From contig JACZUF010000013.1 of NCBI GenBank assembly GCA_022573285.1, positions 1-64,000 of the forward strand: a DNA stretch of 64,000 nucleotides. Reading direction: 5' to 3'. Position numbers and translations under genes: made by a program. Position 1 is the stretch's first letter. The number at the start of each line of letters is the position of its first letter. The notes below the pieces were generated by a model. That model did not search any database. It worked only from the letters and a program-made list of their open reading frames with translations, and was not told the origin of the DNA. The stretch is from Chloroflexota bacterium (lineage in GTDB: Bacteria; Chloroflexota; Dehalococcoidia; Lucifugimonadales; UBA3495). Shown here in pieces: positions 34,662-43,376 of the stretch.

Positions 34662-35903
34662 ATGACCGAAGCAAGCGGGAAGCTGCCCCTGCCCCTGGAG
34701 GGCATCAGAGTATTGGACGCCACCCATATAGTGGCCGGGCCTTTTTGTTCCATGGTCCTAGCCGATATGGGAGCGGAGGTGATCAAGATCGAACGGCCCC
34801 GTACTGGAGACCTGGCCCGGAGCCGCGGCCCTTTCATCAAAGCCGAGGACGGCCGGGAGGTGAGCTCCCGCTTTCTGGGCGTGAACCGCAACAAAAAAAG
34901 CGTCTCGATAGACCTACGCAACCCTAGATGTAAGACGGCTTTCGAGGAGCTGGTCCGTCACTCCGACGTGCTGGTGGACAACTGGGGGTCCGGGGCCTTC
35001 CGCCGCCTGGGACTGGGTTACGACCACCTGAGCGAGATCAATCCCGGCCTGGTCTACGCCAGCATCACCGGCTACGGCGACAGCGAAGGCTTGAGCGGCC
35101 CCTACTCCAACTGGCCGGCCAACAACCTGAGCATCCAGGCCATGTCCGGGTGGATGGAGATCACCGGCGACCCTGATGGGCCTCCCCAGAGCGTGGGCGA
35201 CAACATCGGCGACTCCATCCCCGGCGTCTGGACGGCCCTGGGAATTGTCCTGGCCCTGGAGACCAGGCGCAAGACCGGCCGGGGCCAGTATGTGGATATG
35301 GCCATGTACGAATGCATGGTCTCCCACATAGAAAGCAACATGAACTCTTTCCAGGCCACCGGCGCCAACCCTGGGCGGTCCCGAGAGAGGCTGGCCACCG
35401 CCGGCATCACATTTCGGGCCAAGGACGGCTACGTGGTCATGGCCGGAGTGCGTAACGAGGAACGGCTGCGAAAGCTGTGGAAGGTGGTGGGCCGGGAGGA
35501 CCTGTTGGACGGCGACCCTAGATTTCTGGCCGGGCCCGGCATGGACGGCCAGTTCTACCAAGACCACATCATCCCAGCCATCGAAGGGTGGTCGATCCAG
35601 GTACCCAAGTTCCAGGTGGCGGCGACGCTTACGGAGATCGGCTTCTCCATGGGAGTCACCCAGACCATGGCCGACCTGGCCCAGTGCCCCCAGTTGGAAG
35701 CCCGGCAGATGTACGTTGACACCGGCGACACCCTGGGCGGCACCTTCCGCGGGGTGAAGACCCCCGCCCGTCTCACGGCCTGCGTTGATTCCCCCGAAGT
35801 GGCAGCGCCGCTGCTGGGCGAGCACAACTCGGAGATACTCTGCTCACTGGGCGGAATGACGCCGGAGGAAGTGTCCGAATTGGAGGCGAAAGGGGCGCTT
35901 TAG
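34662..35903 (+). CDS. CaiB/BaiF family (class III) CoA-transferase, 413 aa
   Basis: The N-terminus LEGIRVLDATHIVAGPFCSM and LADMGAEVIKIERP are typical of class III CoA-transferases. FLGVNRNKKSVSIDL, LVDNWGSGAFRRLGL and IGDSIPGVWTALGI follow, the last with the likely catalytic Asp184. The enzyme moves CoA between carboxylic acids. Such genes are numerous in organisms that activate organic acids. The acceptor is unknown. Confidence 0.92.
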   Translation: MTEASGKLPLPLEGIRVLDATHIVAGPFCSMVLADMGAEVIKIERPRTGDLARSRGPFIKAEDGREVSSRFLGVNRNKKSVSIDLRNPRCKTAFEELVRHSDVLVDNWGSGAFRRLGLGYDHLSEINPGLVYASITGYGDSEGLSGPYSNWPANNLSIQAMSGWMEITGDPDGPPQSVGDNIGDSIPGVWTALGIVLALETRRKTGRGQYVDMAMYECMVSHIESNMNSFQATGANPGRSRERLATAGITFRAKDGYVVMAGVRNEERLRKLWKVVGREDLLDGDPRFLAGPGMDGQFYQDHIIPAIEGWSIQVPKFQVAATLTEIGFSMGVTQTMADLAQCPQLEARQMYVDTGDTLGGTFRGVKTPARLTACVDSPEVAAPLLGEHNSEILCSLGGMTPEEVSELEAKGAL

Positions 35904-35946
35904 GCCGCTTCTGTAACCGGGTCACAAACATCAGGGTTATAAAATC

Positions 35947-36043
35947 CGCTCATGGTGAGCTCCGACCGGGGGTCGAGAGTCTCGATGTAATCGGACTTGT
36001 CGAACCACCTGCTATGCGCCCTTCGACAAGCTCAGGATGAGCG
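35947..36043. repeat. Intergenic inverted-repeat element (97 bp)
   Basis: The left end CGCTCATGGTGAGCTCCGAC and the right end TTCGACAAGCTCAGGATGAG are imperfect inverted repeats, with further TCGA-containing arms inside. It has a different sequence from the GTCATTCTGAG family. It lies between the convergent CaiB and Mo-hydroxylase genes. Confidence 0.5.
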
Positions 36044-36127
36044 AATTATATTAACGGCAATATTTGAAAGTAGTGATTTTCAGAGCGATGGGACGCGAGA
36101 CGGGCCGCAACATTTCAGGTAACAAGC

Positions 36128-38431
36128 CTATTCCCCCTTAGACTCAATGGCCGCCAGGATAACGTCGGGGGTCATGGGCAGGTCGCGCATCGGGACGCCG
36201 ATGGCGTTGGAGACGGCGATAGCCATGGCCGGCAAGGGAGGGATGATGGGCGCTTCGCCGACTCCCCGCAGTCCGAACGGATGCTTCGGGTTGGGGACCT
36301 CGATCATCACCGTGTCGATCATCGGCACGTCCAGCGAAGTCGGCATCCGGTAGTCCAGGAAACTGGAGTTCAGCATGGCGCCGTTCTCGTCGTAGACGTA
36401 GCTTTCGTTGAGCGCCCAGCCGATGCCCTGGACCGTGCCGCCTTGGATCTGGCCCTCAACATATGCGGGGTGTACGGCGGTGCCCACGTCCATGAAAGCG
36501 GTGTAACGCAGGATATCGACCTTGCCGGTCTCGGGGTCCACTTCGACGTCCACCAGATTGCCCGCGATGATGGGCCCGCTCCCTGGGGAAGCGGTTGAAA
36601 CCGAACAGGTCACCGGGCCGCCGGTCCGCATCAGCCGCGCCGACAGGTCTTGGAAGCTGATGGTGTCTTCGGTTTTGCCGCAGATGAACGTCCCGCTGTC
36701 GAAGTTGATATCTTCGTCCTCCACTTCCCAGAGGATGGCCGCCCGGGCTTTCATCAACCGTATGATCTCTTCCGCGGCCTGGATGGCGGCGAGTCCGGTG
36801 TCGAAGGCGGTGCGGCTGCCTCCGGTGACCCCGGTCCAGCCGATGGTGTCGGTGTCCACCACGGTGGGCGACACGTCCTCTGCGCGCAGTCCCAAGACCT
36901 CGGCGGCCTGCATGGCGACGGCGGTCCGGGTACCCCCGATGTCCACCGATCCGGTAATCAGGTTTATGGTGCCGTCGCTATTGACGTTGATGGTGGCCGA
37001 CGATGCCTGTCCGCCCTGCCAGCGGTAACCGATTGCGACGCCCCGGCCCTGGTTGGGGCCAGTGAGCGGAGTCTGATAGTGGGAATGGGCCTTCATAGCC
37101 TCTTCCATCTCCCTCACGCCGAAATGAGGGTGGGGCACGCCGTTGGGCATCCGGTCGCCCTCTTTGACAACGTTCTTCAACCGGAACTCCAGCGGGTCTA
37201 GGCCCAGCTTTTCGGCCAGTTCGTCGATGACCGGCTCCACGGAGAATGCCCCTTGGGGTTGGCCCGGAGCACGGTAAGCCTGGACCTTCTGTTTGTTGCA
37301 GACCACATCGTAGCCGTCGACGAGCAGGTTTTCGATGTTGTAGGCCCCGGTGGCGCACAGGGTCGCGCCGCCGATCGGGGAACCGGGATAGGCCCCGGCC
37401 TCGAAGGCCATCCACAGTTGGGCGGCCGTAATCTTCCCGTCCTTGGTGGCGCCGATTTTGGTTCGCATCCGGGACGCCGAGGTTGGGCCGGTGCCTTCGA
37501 ATACGTCTTTGCGGGTCATGACCACCTGCACGGGACGGCCGCTCTTCTTGGACAAGACCGCGGCCACGGGCTCTAAGTAGGTGGTGATCTTGGCCCCGAA
37601 GCCGCCGCCGATCTCAGTGGGGATTACCCTGATCTGCGATTCGGGGATGTCCAAGATGGCGGCGCAAGATGAGCGTATGGCGAACGAGCCCTGGGTGCAG
37701 GTCCAGATGGTGAGGCGTCCGTCTCCGGCCCAGGTGGCCGTGGAAGCGTGGGGCTCGATGTAACCCTGGTGGACCGTTTGGGTGGTGAATTCCCGTTCGA
37801 CGATCACGTCGGCCTCTTGGAACCCCTTTTCCACGTCCCCCAGTTTGTGCTGGATGTGGCTGGCGATGTTGCTTTTCACTTCGGTGTCGTCGCCCCTGGC
37901 GAAGCGCTCCAACTTGAAGTAGGTGGTCAGGTTCTCGTGGAGCAACGGAGCGTCTTCTTTCATGGCCTCAACTAAAGTGAGGACCGGCTTCAAGACCTCA
38001 TAATCGACCTCTAAAAGCTCCAATGCCTGCTCCGCGATGTGGGGGCTGGTGGCCGAAACGGCGGCCACGGCATGCCCTATGTAGAGGACCTTGCCGGCGG
38101 CCATGACGTGCTCCGCCATCATGCGGGCGTTGCCCTGGGTCTCGGCCAGGTCGATCATCTTATCGGCGATGATGGGGAAGTCCTTGGACGTGACCACTGC
38201 GGTGACGCCGGTCAGCGCCTCCGCCTTCTTGGTGTCGATGGACCGTATGCGGGCGTGGGCGTGGGGACTGCGCAGCACCTTGCCGTGCAGCATGCCTGAG
38301 AGCTGTATGTCGGCCCCGTACTTGGCCGCCCCGATGACTTTGTCCACACCGTCGTGGCGGATGGGCCGGGTGCCCACGACGTCGTATTTACTGGTTTCCT
38401 GGGACTGCTGGCCGGTGGTGGTCGTGGTCAT
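36128..38431 (-). CDS. Molybdopterin-binding subunit of a xanthine/CO dehydrogenase-type hydroxylase, 767 aa
   Basis: The large-subunit architecture is visible. An N-terminal domain starts VVGTRPIRHDGVDKVIGAAKYGADI, and Mo-cofactor loops follow as IGGGFGAK, AYRAPGQPQGAF and TGSVDIGGTRTA. Near the C-terminus the catalytic Glu lies in FGLRGVGEAP. The enzyme oxidises a heterocycle, aldehyde or similar compound with water. No FAD or 2Fe-2S subunit gene is adjacent, so it is an orphan large subunit or pairs with subunits elsewhere, such as those at 58291-59735. Confidence 0.92.
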   Translation of the reverse strand: MTTTTTGQQSQETSKYDVVGTRPIRHDGVDKVIGAAKYGADIQLSGMLHGKVLRSPHAHARIRSIDTKKAEALTGVTAVVTSKDFPIIADKMIDLAETQGNARMMAEHVMAAGKVLYIGHAVAAVSATSPHIAEQALELLEVDYEVLKPVLTLVEAMKEDAPLLHENLTTYFKLERFARGDDTEVKSNIASHIQHKLGDVEKGFQEADVIVEREFTTQTVHQGYIEPHASTATWAGDGRLTIWTCTQGSFAIRSSCAAILDIPESQIRVIPTEIGGGFGAKITTYLEPVAAVLSKKSGRPVQVVMTRKDVFEGTGPTSASRMRTKIGATKDGKITAAQLWMAFEAGAYPGSPIGGATLCATGAYNIENLLVDGYDVVCNKQKVQAYRAPGQPQGAFSVEPVIDELAEKLGLDPLEFRLKNVVKEGDRMPNGVPHPHFGVREMEEAMKAHSHYQTPLTGPNQGRGVAIGYRWQGGQASSATINVNSDGTINLITGSVDIGGTRTAVAMQAAEVLGLRAEDVSPTVVDTDTIGWTGVTGGSRTAFDTGLAAIQAAEEIIRLMKARAAILWEVEDEDINFDSGTFICGKTEDTISFQDLSARLMRTGGPVTCSVSTASPGSGPIIAGNLVDVEVDPETGKVDILRYTAFMDVGTAVHPAYVEGQIQGGTVQGIGWALNESYVYDENGAMLNSSFLDYRMPTSLDVPMIDTVMIEVPNPKHPFGLRGVGEAPIIPPLPAMAIAVSNAIGVPMRDLPMTPDVILAAIESKGE

Positions 38432-38566
38432 TATTCCCCCAATCCTGGCGGGCTTGGGCCCGGATGAGATTTTGCAGCTAATAGACTGTGCGCCCCACTA
38501 TATCCCTGGCGGTGTAGATGTCAATTGCAGTTTAGCGGCGCAGGCGCTTCTACGAGGCTAGAAGCT

Positions 38567-39526
38567 CTAGCCTCTAACGGCAGGCAGCACCTCTTTGCCG
38601 CAGAGTTCCAACTGGCCGGACTGGTCCGGGCCGCCGAATCGGATGACGATGGTCTGGACGCCGACGGCGATGAACCCCTTCAGCCAGTCCCTGGCCTCCT
38701 GGACGTTGCCGGTGAAAACGCTCTGCGAGCGGGCCATGGTCTCAAAGGGCGTGTTGTAGTAGCCCTCTATGAACTCACGCATCTCCCGCTCGGCTGTGGC
38801 CTTGTCCTCGTTGATGTTCAGGGTGGTGTACAGGGCCCGGTGCAGGCGGCCGGCGTCCGTGCCCGTCTCCTTGGCCAGGGCCTCGATCTGCTGCCACCCC
38901 TGGGTGAACGTCTCCGGCGAGGTGGGGTTGGGGAACCAGCCGTCGCCGATCCGCAGCATCCTCCGTTGGGGCTTCTCGGTGCTGGCGGCCATCCAGATTG
39001 GAACGCCGCCCTTCTGTACCGGATGCAATCCCAGGCTAATACCGTCCAGTTGAAAGTGGCGGCCAGCGAAAGTGACTTCGGGCTCGGTCCAGAGCCTCCG
39101 CATGACCGTCACGCACTCTTCGAAGATGCTCACCCGGTGCCGGAAGGACACTCCGCAGGCGTTGAATTCCTTCTCCACGGCCGGCGTCTTGCTGGCGATT
39201 CCCACGCCGAGGATGACCCGGCCCTGGGAGATGATGTCCAGGTTGGCGACCTCGTTGGCCAATATAACCGGGTTGCGCAAGGCGGGCAGGAACACGGCCG
39301 TGCCCAACTTCACCCGCTTGGTGCGCCCGGCGATGGCCGCAAGGGTGCTGAGCGCCTCCAAACGGGGACGGGCCAGTACGCTGTCTCCGCACCAGACGGA
39401 GTCGAACCCGTGGCCTTCGGCCCGTTCCGCCAGGTCGATCATCGACGCAAAATCGGGGTTTCCAGGGGCCATGACAACCTCTCGGGTGGGGAGCAGGTAG
39501 CCGAAAGAAGTCTGTGCGTTCGCCAT
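38567..39526 (-). CDS. LLM-class (luciferase-like) flavin-dependent oxidoreductase, 319 aa
   Basis: The bacterial luciferase-like TIM-barrel pattern is clear: GYLLPTREVV, HGFDSVWCGDSVLARPRLEAL, VKLGTAVFLPALRNPV, RVILGVGIASKTPAVEKEFN and VQKGGVPIWMAAS. The family uses F420 or reduced FMN for monooxygenation or dehydrogenation. It lies 135 bp from the orphan Mo-hydroxylase gene on the same strand. A perfect 28-bp palindrome lies between its start and the DUF4349 gene. Confidence 0.9.
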   Translation of the reverse strand: MANAQTSFGYLLPTREVVMAPGNPDFASMIDLAERAEGHGFDSVWCGDSVLARPRLEALSTLAAIAGRTKRVKLGTAVFLPALRNPVILANEVANLDIISQGRVILGVGIASKTPAVEKEFNACGVSFRHRVSIFEECVTVMRRLWTEPEVTFAGRHFQLDGISLGLHPVQKGGVPIWMAASTEKPQRRMLRIGDGWFPNPTSPETFTQGWQQIEALAKETGTDAGRLHRALYTTLNINEDKATAEREMREFIEGYYNTPFETMARSQSVFTGNVQEARDWLKGFIAVGVQTIVIRFGGPDQSGQLELCGKEVLPAVRG

Positions 39527-39566
39527 TAAAGGGCCTCGCTCTTCGATTTGCAGGGATACGGTAATT

Positions 39567-39594
39567 GGGGTGTCCTTCCGCGGAAGGACACCCC
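39567..39594. repeat. Perfect 28-bp palindrome
   Basis: GGGGTGTCCTTCCG is followed directly by its exact reverse complement with no loop. It lies 41 bp upstream of the LLM gene start and downstream of the DUF4349 stop. A TATAAT lies just upstream on the minus strand (39608-39613). It could be an operator or a terminator without a T-run. Confidence 0.6.
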
Positions 39595-39640
39595 TGCCAG
39601 GCCCTAGATTATAGCCTGCCGGGACGGATGCCGCGGCGCG

Positions 39641-40927
39641 TTAGTCTTCGCGCCGCATTCCCACCCGGTACGCTCCGTAGAGCATCATTCCCAGGACAGC
39701 CACCAGGCCCGCGCTGCCCAGGGGTGCGAAGATGGCCAGATTGCGGCCCAGGGTTGACGATTCCTGCTCCTGGAACGTTATGTCCAATCGGGCGCCGGGC
39801 TCCTCCGACCCGGTGTCCCCGGCTTGGCCCTCCTGGACCTCTTTGAAGACCAGCCCGCCCTGGTCCTCCACGGCGGTGACCAGCAGACTGAAGTCTTCAG
39901 CAAAGACCCGCACCGTCATCAGCGCCCGTTGGCGGCCGCCTTGGATCGTGGTGAATACCCGGTCGATCTCTCCGCCCACCTGGCCAACCACCCCTTTGAT
40001 CGCATTCACGCTGCCGCCCACATCTGAAGACTCGATGGTAAGCGAGCCCCACGGCGCTTGGCCGTTGTCCTTCTGGGGCGGGGTCAGGAAAACGGTGATG
40101 CTGGCCAGGTCAACCCGCCGTTCCAGGAAGTTCAATTGGCCCTGCAGCCGCTCCAACTCAGTGCGCACCCGTGTCAACTCCTGCTCGATGATCAGGATCT
40201 CGCTAATTTTCTCCGCCCGGTCCAACAGGGAGAGCAAACTCAGTTCCTCCCGCTGGGCGCCCTTCAGCCGGGCTTCCAGGTCGATGAACCGCTCGGTGAC
40301 GTCTTCGCTCCCGGCGTTCTCGTTCTGCACCTCTCCCAGGGCCTTGATCTGCTCGAACACCGAGAAAAACTCGGCCTGGGGCACCCGCACCGTCAGGGTT
40401 GACTCTTGGGACTCGCCTACGCCGAAGCTGGAGAGTTGCTCGACAAACCCGCCTGCGCCCTCGGCGATGGCCCGCACCCGGGCGGCCGCGGTGGGAACGT
40501 CGGGCACCTCCACGGACATGGAGCCTTGGGATATGACCTGCCGCTGGCCTAATGTACCGGAGACGATTCGACTGGCCGCGCTCGAGGTCTGGAAGGCCGT
40601 CTCATTGGCACGTCCAAAGCTAGGTCCGCTTTTGAAGGCGTCGTTGGTGACGGTTACCGTCATTGCGCTGTCTTCCCGGAATCCGCCCGGAGCCGGGGCG
40701 CTAGCCGGTATTGCGGCTTCGCCGAATCCCGTTGCTGGGCGGCCGGGCTCGATCGTCGAGAACGTACCGCCCCCACCGGCCAACGGCCCCGCCGTGAACA
40801 TCCAAGTCAAGAACACGGCAACTGCCACGGTCAGCGCCGCGGTTATCCCCAGCAGAGAAATTTTATTTAAATGCGGGTTCGGCCAGAACCGGCCTCGCGA
40901 GATGGCTGAAATTGCAGAGTTGCTCAT
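39641..40927 (-). CDS. DUF4349-domain membrane protein, 428 aa
   Basis: An N-terminal helix (about 24-44) is followed by an extracytoplasmic region with the DUF4349 features ISQGSMSVEVPDVPTAAARV, GFVEQLSSFG, STLTVRVPQAEF, SEDVTERFIDLEARLKG and FLERRVDLASITVFL. A coiled-coil of about 60 residues lies in the middle. A C-terminal helix and the short basic tail YRVGMRRED follow. The function is unknown and the protein is envelope-located. The ATG at 40927 has AAGGAGA 7 nt upstream, and the track start adds 18 residues. Confidence 0.86.
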   Translation of the reverse strand: MSNSAISAISRGRFWPNPHLNKISLLGITAALTVAVAVFLTWMFTAGPLAGGGGTFSTIEPGRPATGFGEAAIPASAPAPGGFREDSAMTVTVTNDAFKSGPSFGRANETAFQTSSAASRIVSGTLGQRQVISQGSMSVEVPDVPTAAARVRAIAEGAGGFVEQLSSFGVGESQESTLTVRVPQAEFFSVFEQIKALGEVQNENAGSEDVTERFIDLEARLKGAQREELSLLSLLDRAEKISEILIIEQELTRVRTELERLQGQLNFLERRVDLASITVFLTPPQKDNGQAPWGSLTIESSDVGGSVNAIKGVVGQVGGEIDRVFTTIQGGRQRALMTVRVFAEDFSLLVTAVEDQGGLVFKEVQEGQAGDTGSEEPGARLDITFQEQESSTLGRNLAIFAPLGSAGLVAVLGMMLYGAYRVGMRRED

Positions 40928-41176
40928 CAGGGTCTCCTTTCTGTCACCGGAGCGGTGGACGCTCCCGGCTGTGCGCGCCAAATTCCTGTTACTGAGCTAG
41001 ACGGAAAGGAGACGGTAAAAGTTCCCTGCGGAGTCGGAGGATTGGCCGCTGAAACAAAAGATCCGGCGCGATAGTCAGCGCTTTGGCTTAATATGGAGGT
41101 GAAACTTAATTAATCCAACCGCCGTTTTAAGATCATTGATGTGTAGTCTGACTTTTGTTAGGTGAGCTAAGCCCGT

Positions 41177-41725
41177 ATGGCTATTAACGCGAAACGGATA
41201 TCGAAATACGTCCGTGTTTTTCTGCTCGTGCTTGGGCTAGTTCTCGTCATTGCCTGTGGTTCTGAGGCGGTTGTGGAATCCGGGACCGGCCAAAACGTGA
41301 CGGCCATACCTACGGCTGTCCCAAGTCCTGACGCGGAAGCTGGCCGGCCACAACCTGGCGCGGCAAGAATCCTAGCGTCGGGCGAGTTTCGTTTGCCTGC
41401 TGCCAATGCCTTCGGAGAGCCTGGGTTTCACGAAGTGCTTACGGCCACCCACGATCTGCCTTCGGACCTGAGCAGCATTACCGGAAAGAGGTTGGTGCTC
41501 AGGCTCTGGGACGCTGGCCGGCCAGAGCGTAACTGCAACAGCGAACACCCGTTATCCGGCTGCGCAACCGTGGACTGGTCGGATGCGCCGGGCCGCCCCA
41601 ACGTTCCACCCCGTGGAGTATTCGACAACAGCATCACGTTCCAGTTTGCGGCCGGCGAGCGCAACTTCTTTCTCAGCGAGTCGAGCGATCTCAAAGATAA
41701 GCCGGATTCCTTCGACCCAGGTTGA
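41177..41725 (+). CDS. Lipoprotein, unknown function, interrupted by an in-frame TGA
   Basis: A basic start, a hydrophobic stretch and the lipobox VIACG place the lipid anchor at Cys27. A Pro/Thr-rich spacer is followed by a domain with FHEVLTATHDLP and a Cys pair (RNCNSEHPLSGC). The frame hits TGA at codon 183, but the same frame continues open for 56 codons with protein-like text ending GYEISLEPNQ before a TAG at 41894. The intact gene was probably 239 codons. Either a nonsense mutation or a base error truncates it. The family is not recognised. Confidence 0.6.
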   Translation: MAINAKRISKYVRVFLLVLGLVLVIACGSEAVVESGTGQNVTAIPTAVPSPDAEAGRPQPGAARILASGEFRLPAANAFGEPGFHEVLTATHDLPSDLSSITGKRLVLRLWDAGRPERNCNSEHPLSGCATVDWSDAPGRPNVPPRGVFDNSITFQFAAGERNFFLSESSDLKDKPDSFDPG

Positions 41726-41896
41726 CCGCACACGTCGGTGGGCGGTTCCGCCCGCGAGTGGAGCACCGCGGTTGAAACGGCGGTTGGCCCGGAGTCGGGC
41801 GCCGGCAGAGCGGTCCAATTGCGGCTGGTAATGACAAAGTTTGGGTCGCCAAGCGTCCGGATCGGGTACGAGATAAGTCTGGAGCCGAACCAGTAG
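41726..41896 (+). pseudogene. In-frame continuation of the lipoprotein gene past TGA
   Basis: Codons directly after the TGA stay in frame and read like a beta-rich C-terminus (AVQLRLVMTKFG, VRIGYEISLEPNQ). No ribosome-binding site or start lies inside, so it is best seen as the severed end of the gene at 41177. Confidence 0.5.
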
Positions 41897-41917
41897 TTCA
41901 AAACCCCGAACTCTTCG

Positions 41918-42910
41918 CTATTGCGTGCTTGTCCGCCACATCACTTCAAATATTTGTTCTTCTTCGTCGAACCCTTTGAGCGTTCTCCACCCAAGGTCCG
42001 AGTACTCATGCTCGGTGTTGGCATGGCCACTGGCGACTTTTCGCAATAGGTCAGACACAAATATTTGGCCTCCGGCGGCCTCATTCATGATCCTGGCGGC
42101 CACAACAACGGCGGTGCCAAAGTAATCATCTTCCTCTTTTATTACTTCCCCCAAATTGACTCCGATGCGTACCTTTAATTGCCGGTCCGGGTTTTGGCGG
42201 TTGAACTCTTCCAGTTCTTTTTGAATTTCCACCGCGCAGGAGACGGCTTTCCGTGCGCTGTAGAAGGCGATCATGAAACCGTCGCCGGTGGTTTTTACTT
42301 CCTGGCCGCCATGGTTGTCCAGTTGTTGGCGGATTATCCTGCTGTGGACCGCCAACAGCGACTGGTTTTCCTCATCGCCCAATCGAGTGAGCAACTGAGT
42401 TGAACCTTCCAAGTCGGTAAACATGATGCTGGCGGTGATTTCCCGTACGCGCCGCTCTAGCTGAGTGTAGGCTTGCTCCAATTCCTTGAGAAGATTCTGT
42501 TGCTGGTCCTCGGCATTCCTGCGGGCCTGCCGTCCTTCGGCCTCGCGCAGCTCCCTTTCAACTGCGGGGCCCAGCCTGGCCAGATTGCCCTTTAAGATGT
42601 AGTCATGGGCACCCGATTTCATGGCTGCCACGGCAAGGTCTTCGCCTATGCTGCCCGAAACGATGATAAACGGCAGGTCCAGACCCGTCTCGTGCAGCAG
42701 CTTCAAAGCTTGGAGGGAATTGAACCTGGGCAGACCGTGGTCACAGAGAACAACCTCCCACCCGCCTTCTTCCAACGCGGCGCTCATTTCTTGCTCGGTT
42801 TCGACCCGTTCGGATACCGGGTCGAACTGCGCTCTGCGCAGTTCCCGCAACATCAGTGCCGCGTCATCTTCCTGGTCTTCGACGATCAGGACCCGCAACG
42901 GAGTGCTCAT
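41918..42910 (-). CDS. Response regulator with C-terminal class III nucleotide cyclase-like domain, 330 aa
   Basis: Residues 1-120 form a receiver domain (RVLIVEDQEDDAALML; phospho-acceptor Asp in VVLCDHGLP; the switch Lys in YILKGN). A coiled-coil of about 35 residues follows. The cyclase domain then shows the metal Asp residues in ASIMFTDLEGST and KTTGDGFM, and IGVNLGEV. The usual Asn of V-N-x-A-A-R is Val (VVVAAR), though the Arg is kept. Cyclase activity may therefore be reduced. It is the last of three genes kinase-receiver-receiver/cyclase on the minus strand, which suggests phosphorylation control of a cyclic-nucleotide or cyclase-derived output. Confidence 0.88.
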   Translation of the reverse strand: MSTPLRVLIVEDQEDDAALMLRELRRAQFDPVSERVETEQEMSAALEEGGWEVVLCDHGLPRFNSLQALKLLHETGLDLPFIIVSGSIGEDLAVAAMKSGAHDYILKGNLARLGPAVERELREAEGRQARRNAEDQQQNLLKELEQAYTQLERRVREITASIMFTDLEGSTQLLTRLGDEENQSLLAVHSRIIRQQLDNHGGQEVKTTGDGFMIAFYSARKAVSCAVEIQKELEEFNRQNPDRQLKVRIGVNLGEVIKEEDDYFGTAVVVAARIMNEAAGGQIFVSDLLRKVASGHANTEHEYSDLGWRTLKGFDEEEQIFEVMWRTSTQ

Positions 42911-42922
42911 TCAGGCCTCCCA

Positions 42923-43360
42923 TCACCTGGGCGGAGGTTCGTTCAATACCAGCCAATACTGGCCAAGCTGACGAACCGCCTCGGTGAATTGCGTAAAGTC
43001 CACCGGCTTTTGAATGTAGCTATTGGCGCCGAGATTGTAGCTGTCGATCAGGTCTTGGTCCTCCTTGGAGGAGGTGAGGACGACCACGGGTAGGCGTTTG
43101 GTCCGGTCATCGGCCCGGATACGGCGCAAGACTTCCAGGCCGTCGGTCCGGGGAAGCTTAAGGTCCAGCAAGACCAATTTCGGCAGGTCGTTTACATCAC
43201 GGCCCGAATGGGAACCGGTGGCGAACACGTAGTCCAGCGCTTCGACCCCGTCGTGGGCCACGAATACTTCATTAGTGATGTCGTTTCGCTGCAGGGCGCG
43301 GATGGTCAACGCCTCGTCGTCGGGGTTGTCTTCCACCAGCAGGATAACCTCACCGCTCAT
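42923..43360 (-). CDS. Single-domain response regulator (Rcp1-like), 145 aa
   Basis: The receiver domain has LLVEDNPDDEALT, the phospho-acceptor Asp in KLVLLDLKLPRTDG, LTSSKED and the Lys in YIQKPVDF. The PDDE start and LKLP segment resemble the Rcp1/phytochrome-partner subgroup. No output domain is present. The ATG at 43360 overlaps the end of the kinase gene and has GGAGGAT upstream. It sits between the histidine kinase and the receiver-cyclase protein, and probably shuttles phosphate from this kinase. Confidence 0.9.
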   Translation of the reverse strand: MSGEVILLVEDNPDDEALTIRALQRNDITNEVFVAHDGVEALDYVFATGSHSGRDVNDLPKLVLLDLKLPRTDGLEVLRRIRADDRTKRLPVVVLTSSKEDQDLIDSYNLGANSYIQKPVDFTQFTEAVRQLGQYWLVLNEPPPR

Positions 43361-43376
43361 TGTTTCTGATCCTCCG

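Noticed and set aside
41723-41725. TGA as a selenocysteine codon in the lipoprotein gene
   Set aside because: No SECIS-like hairpin is evident just downstream, and the position has no redox motif. A nonsense change or a base error is simpler.
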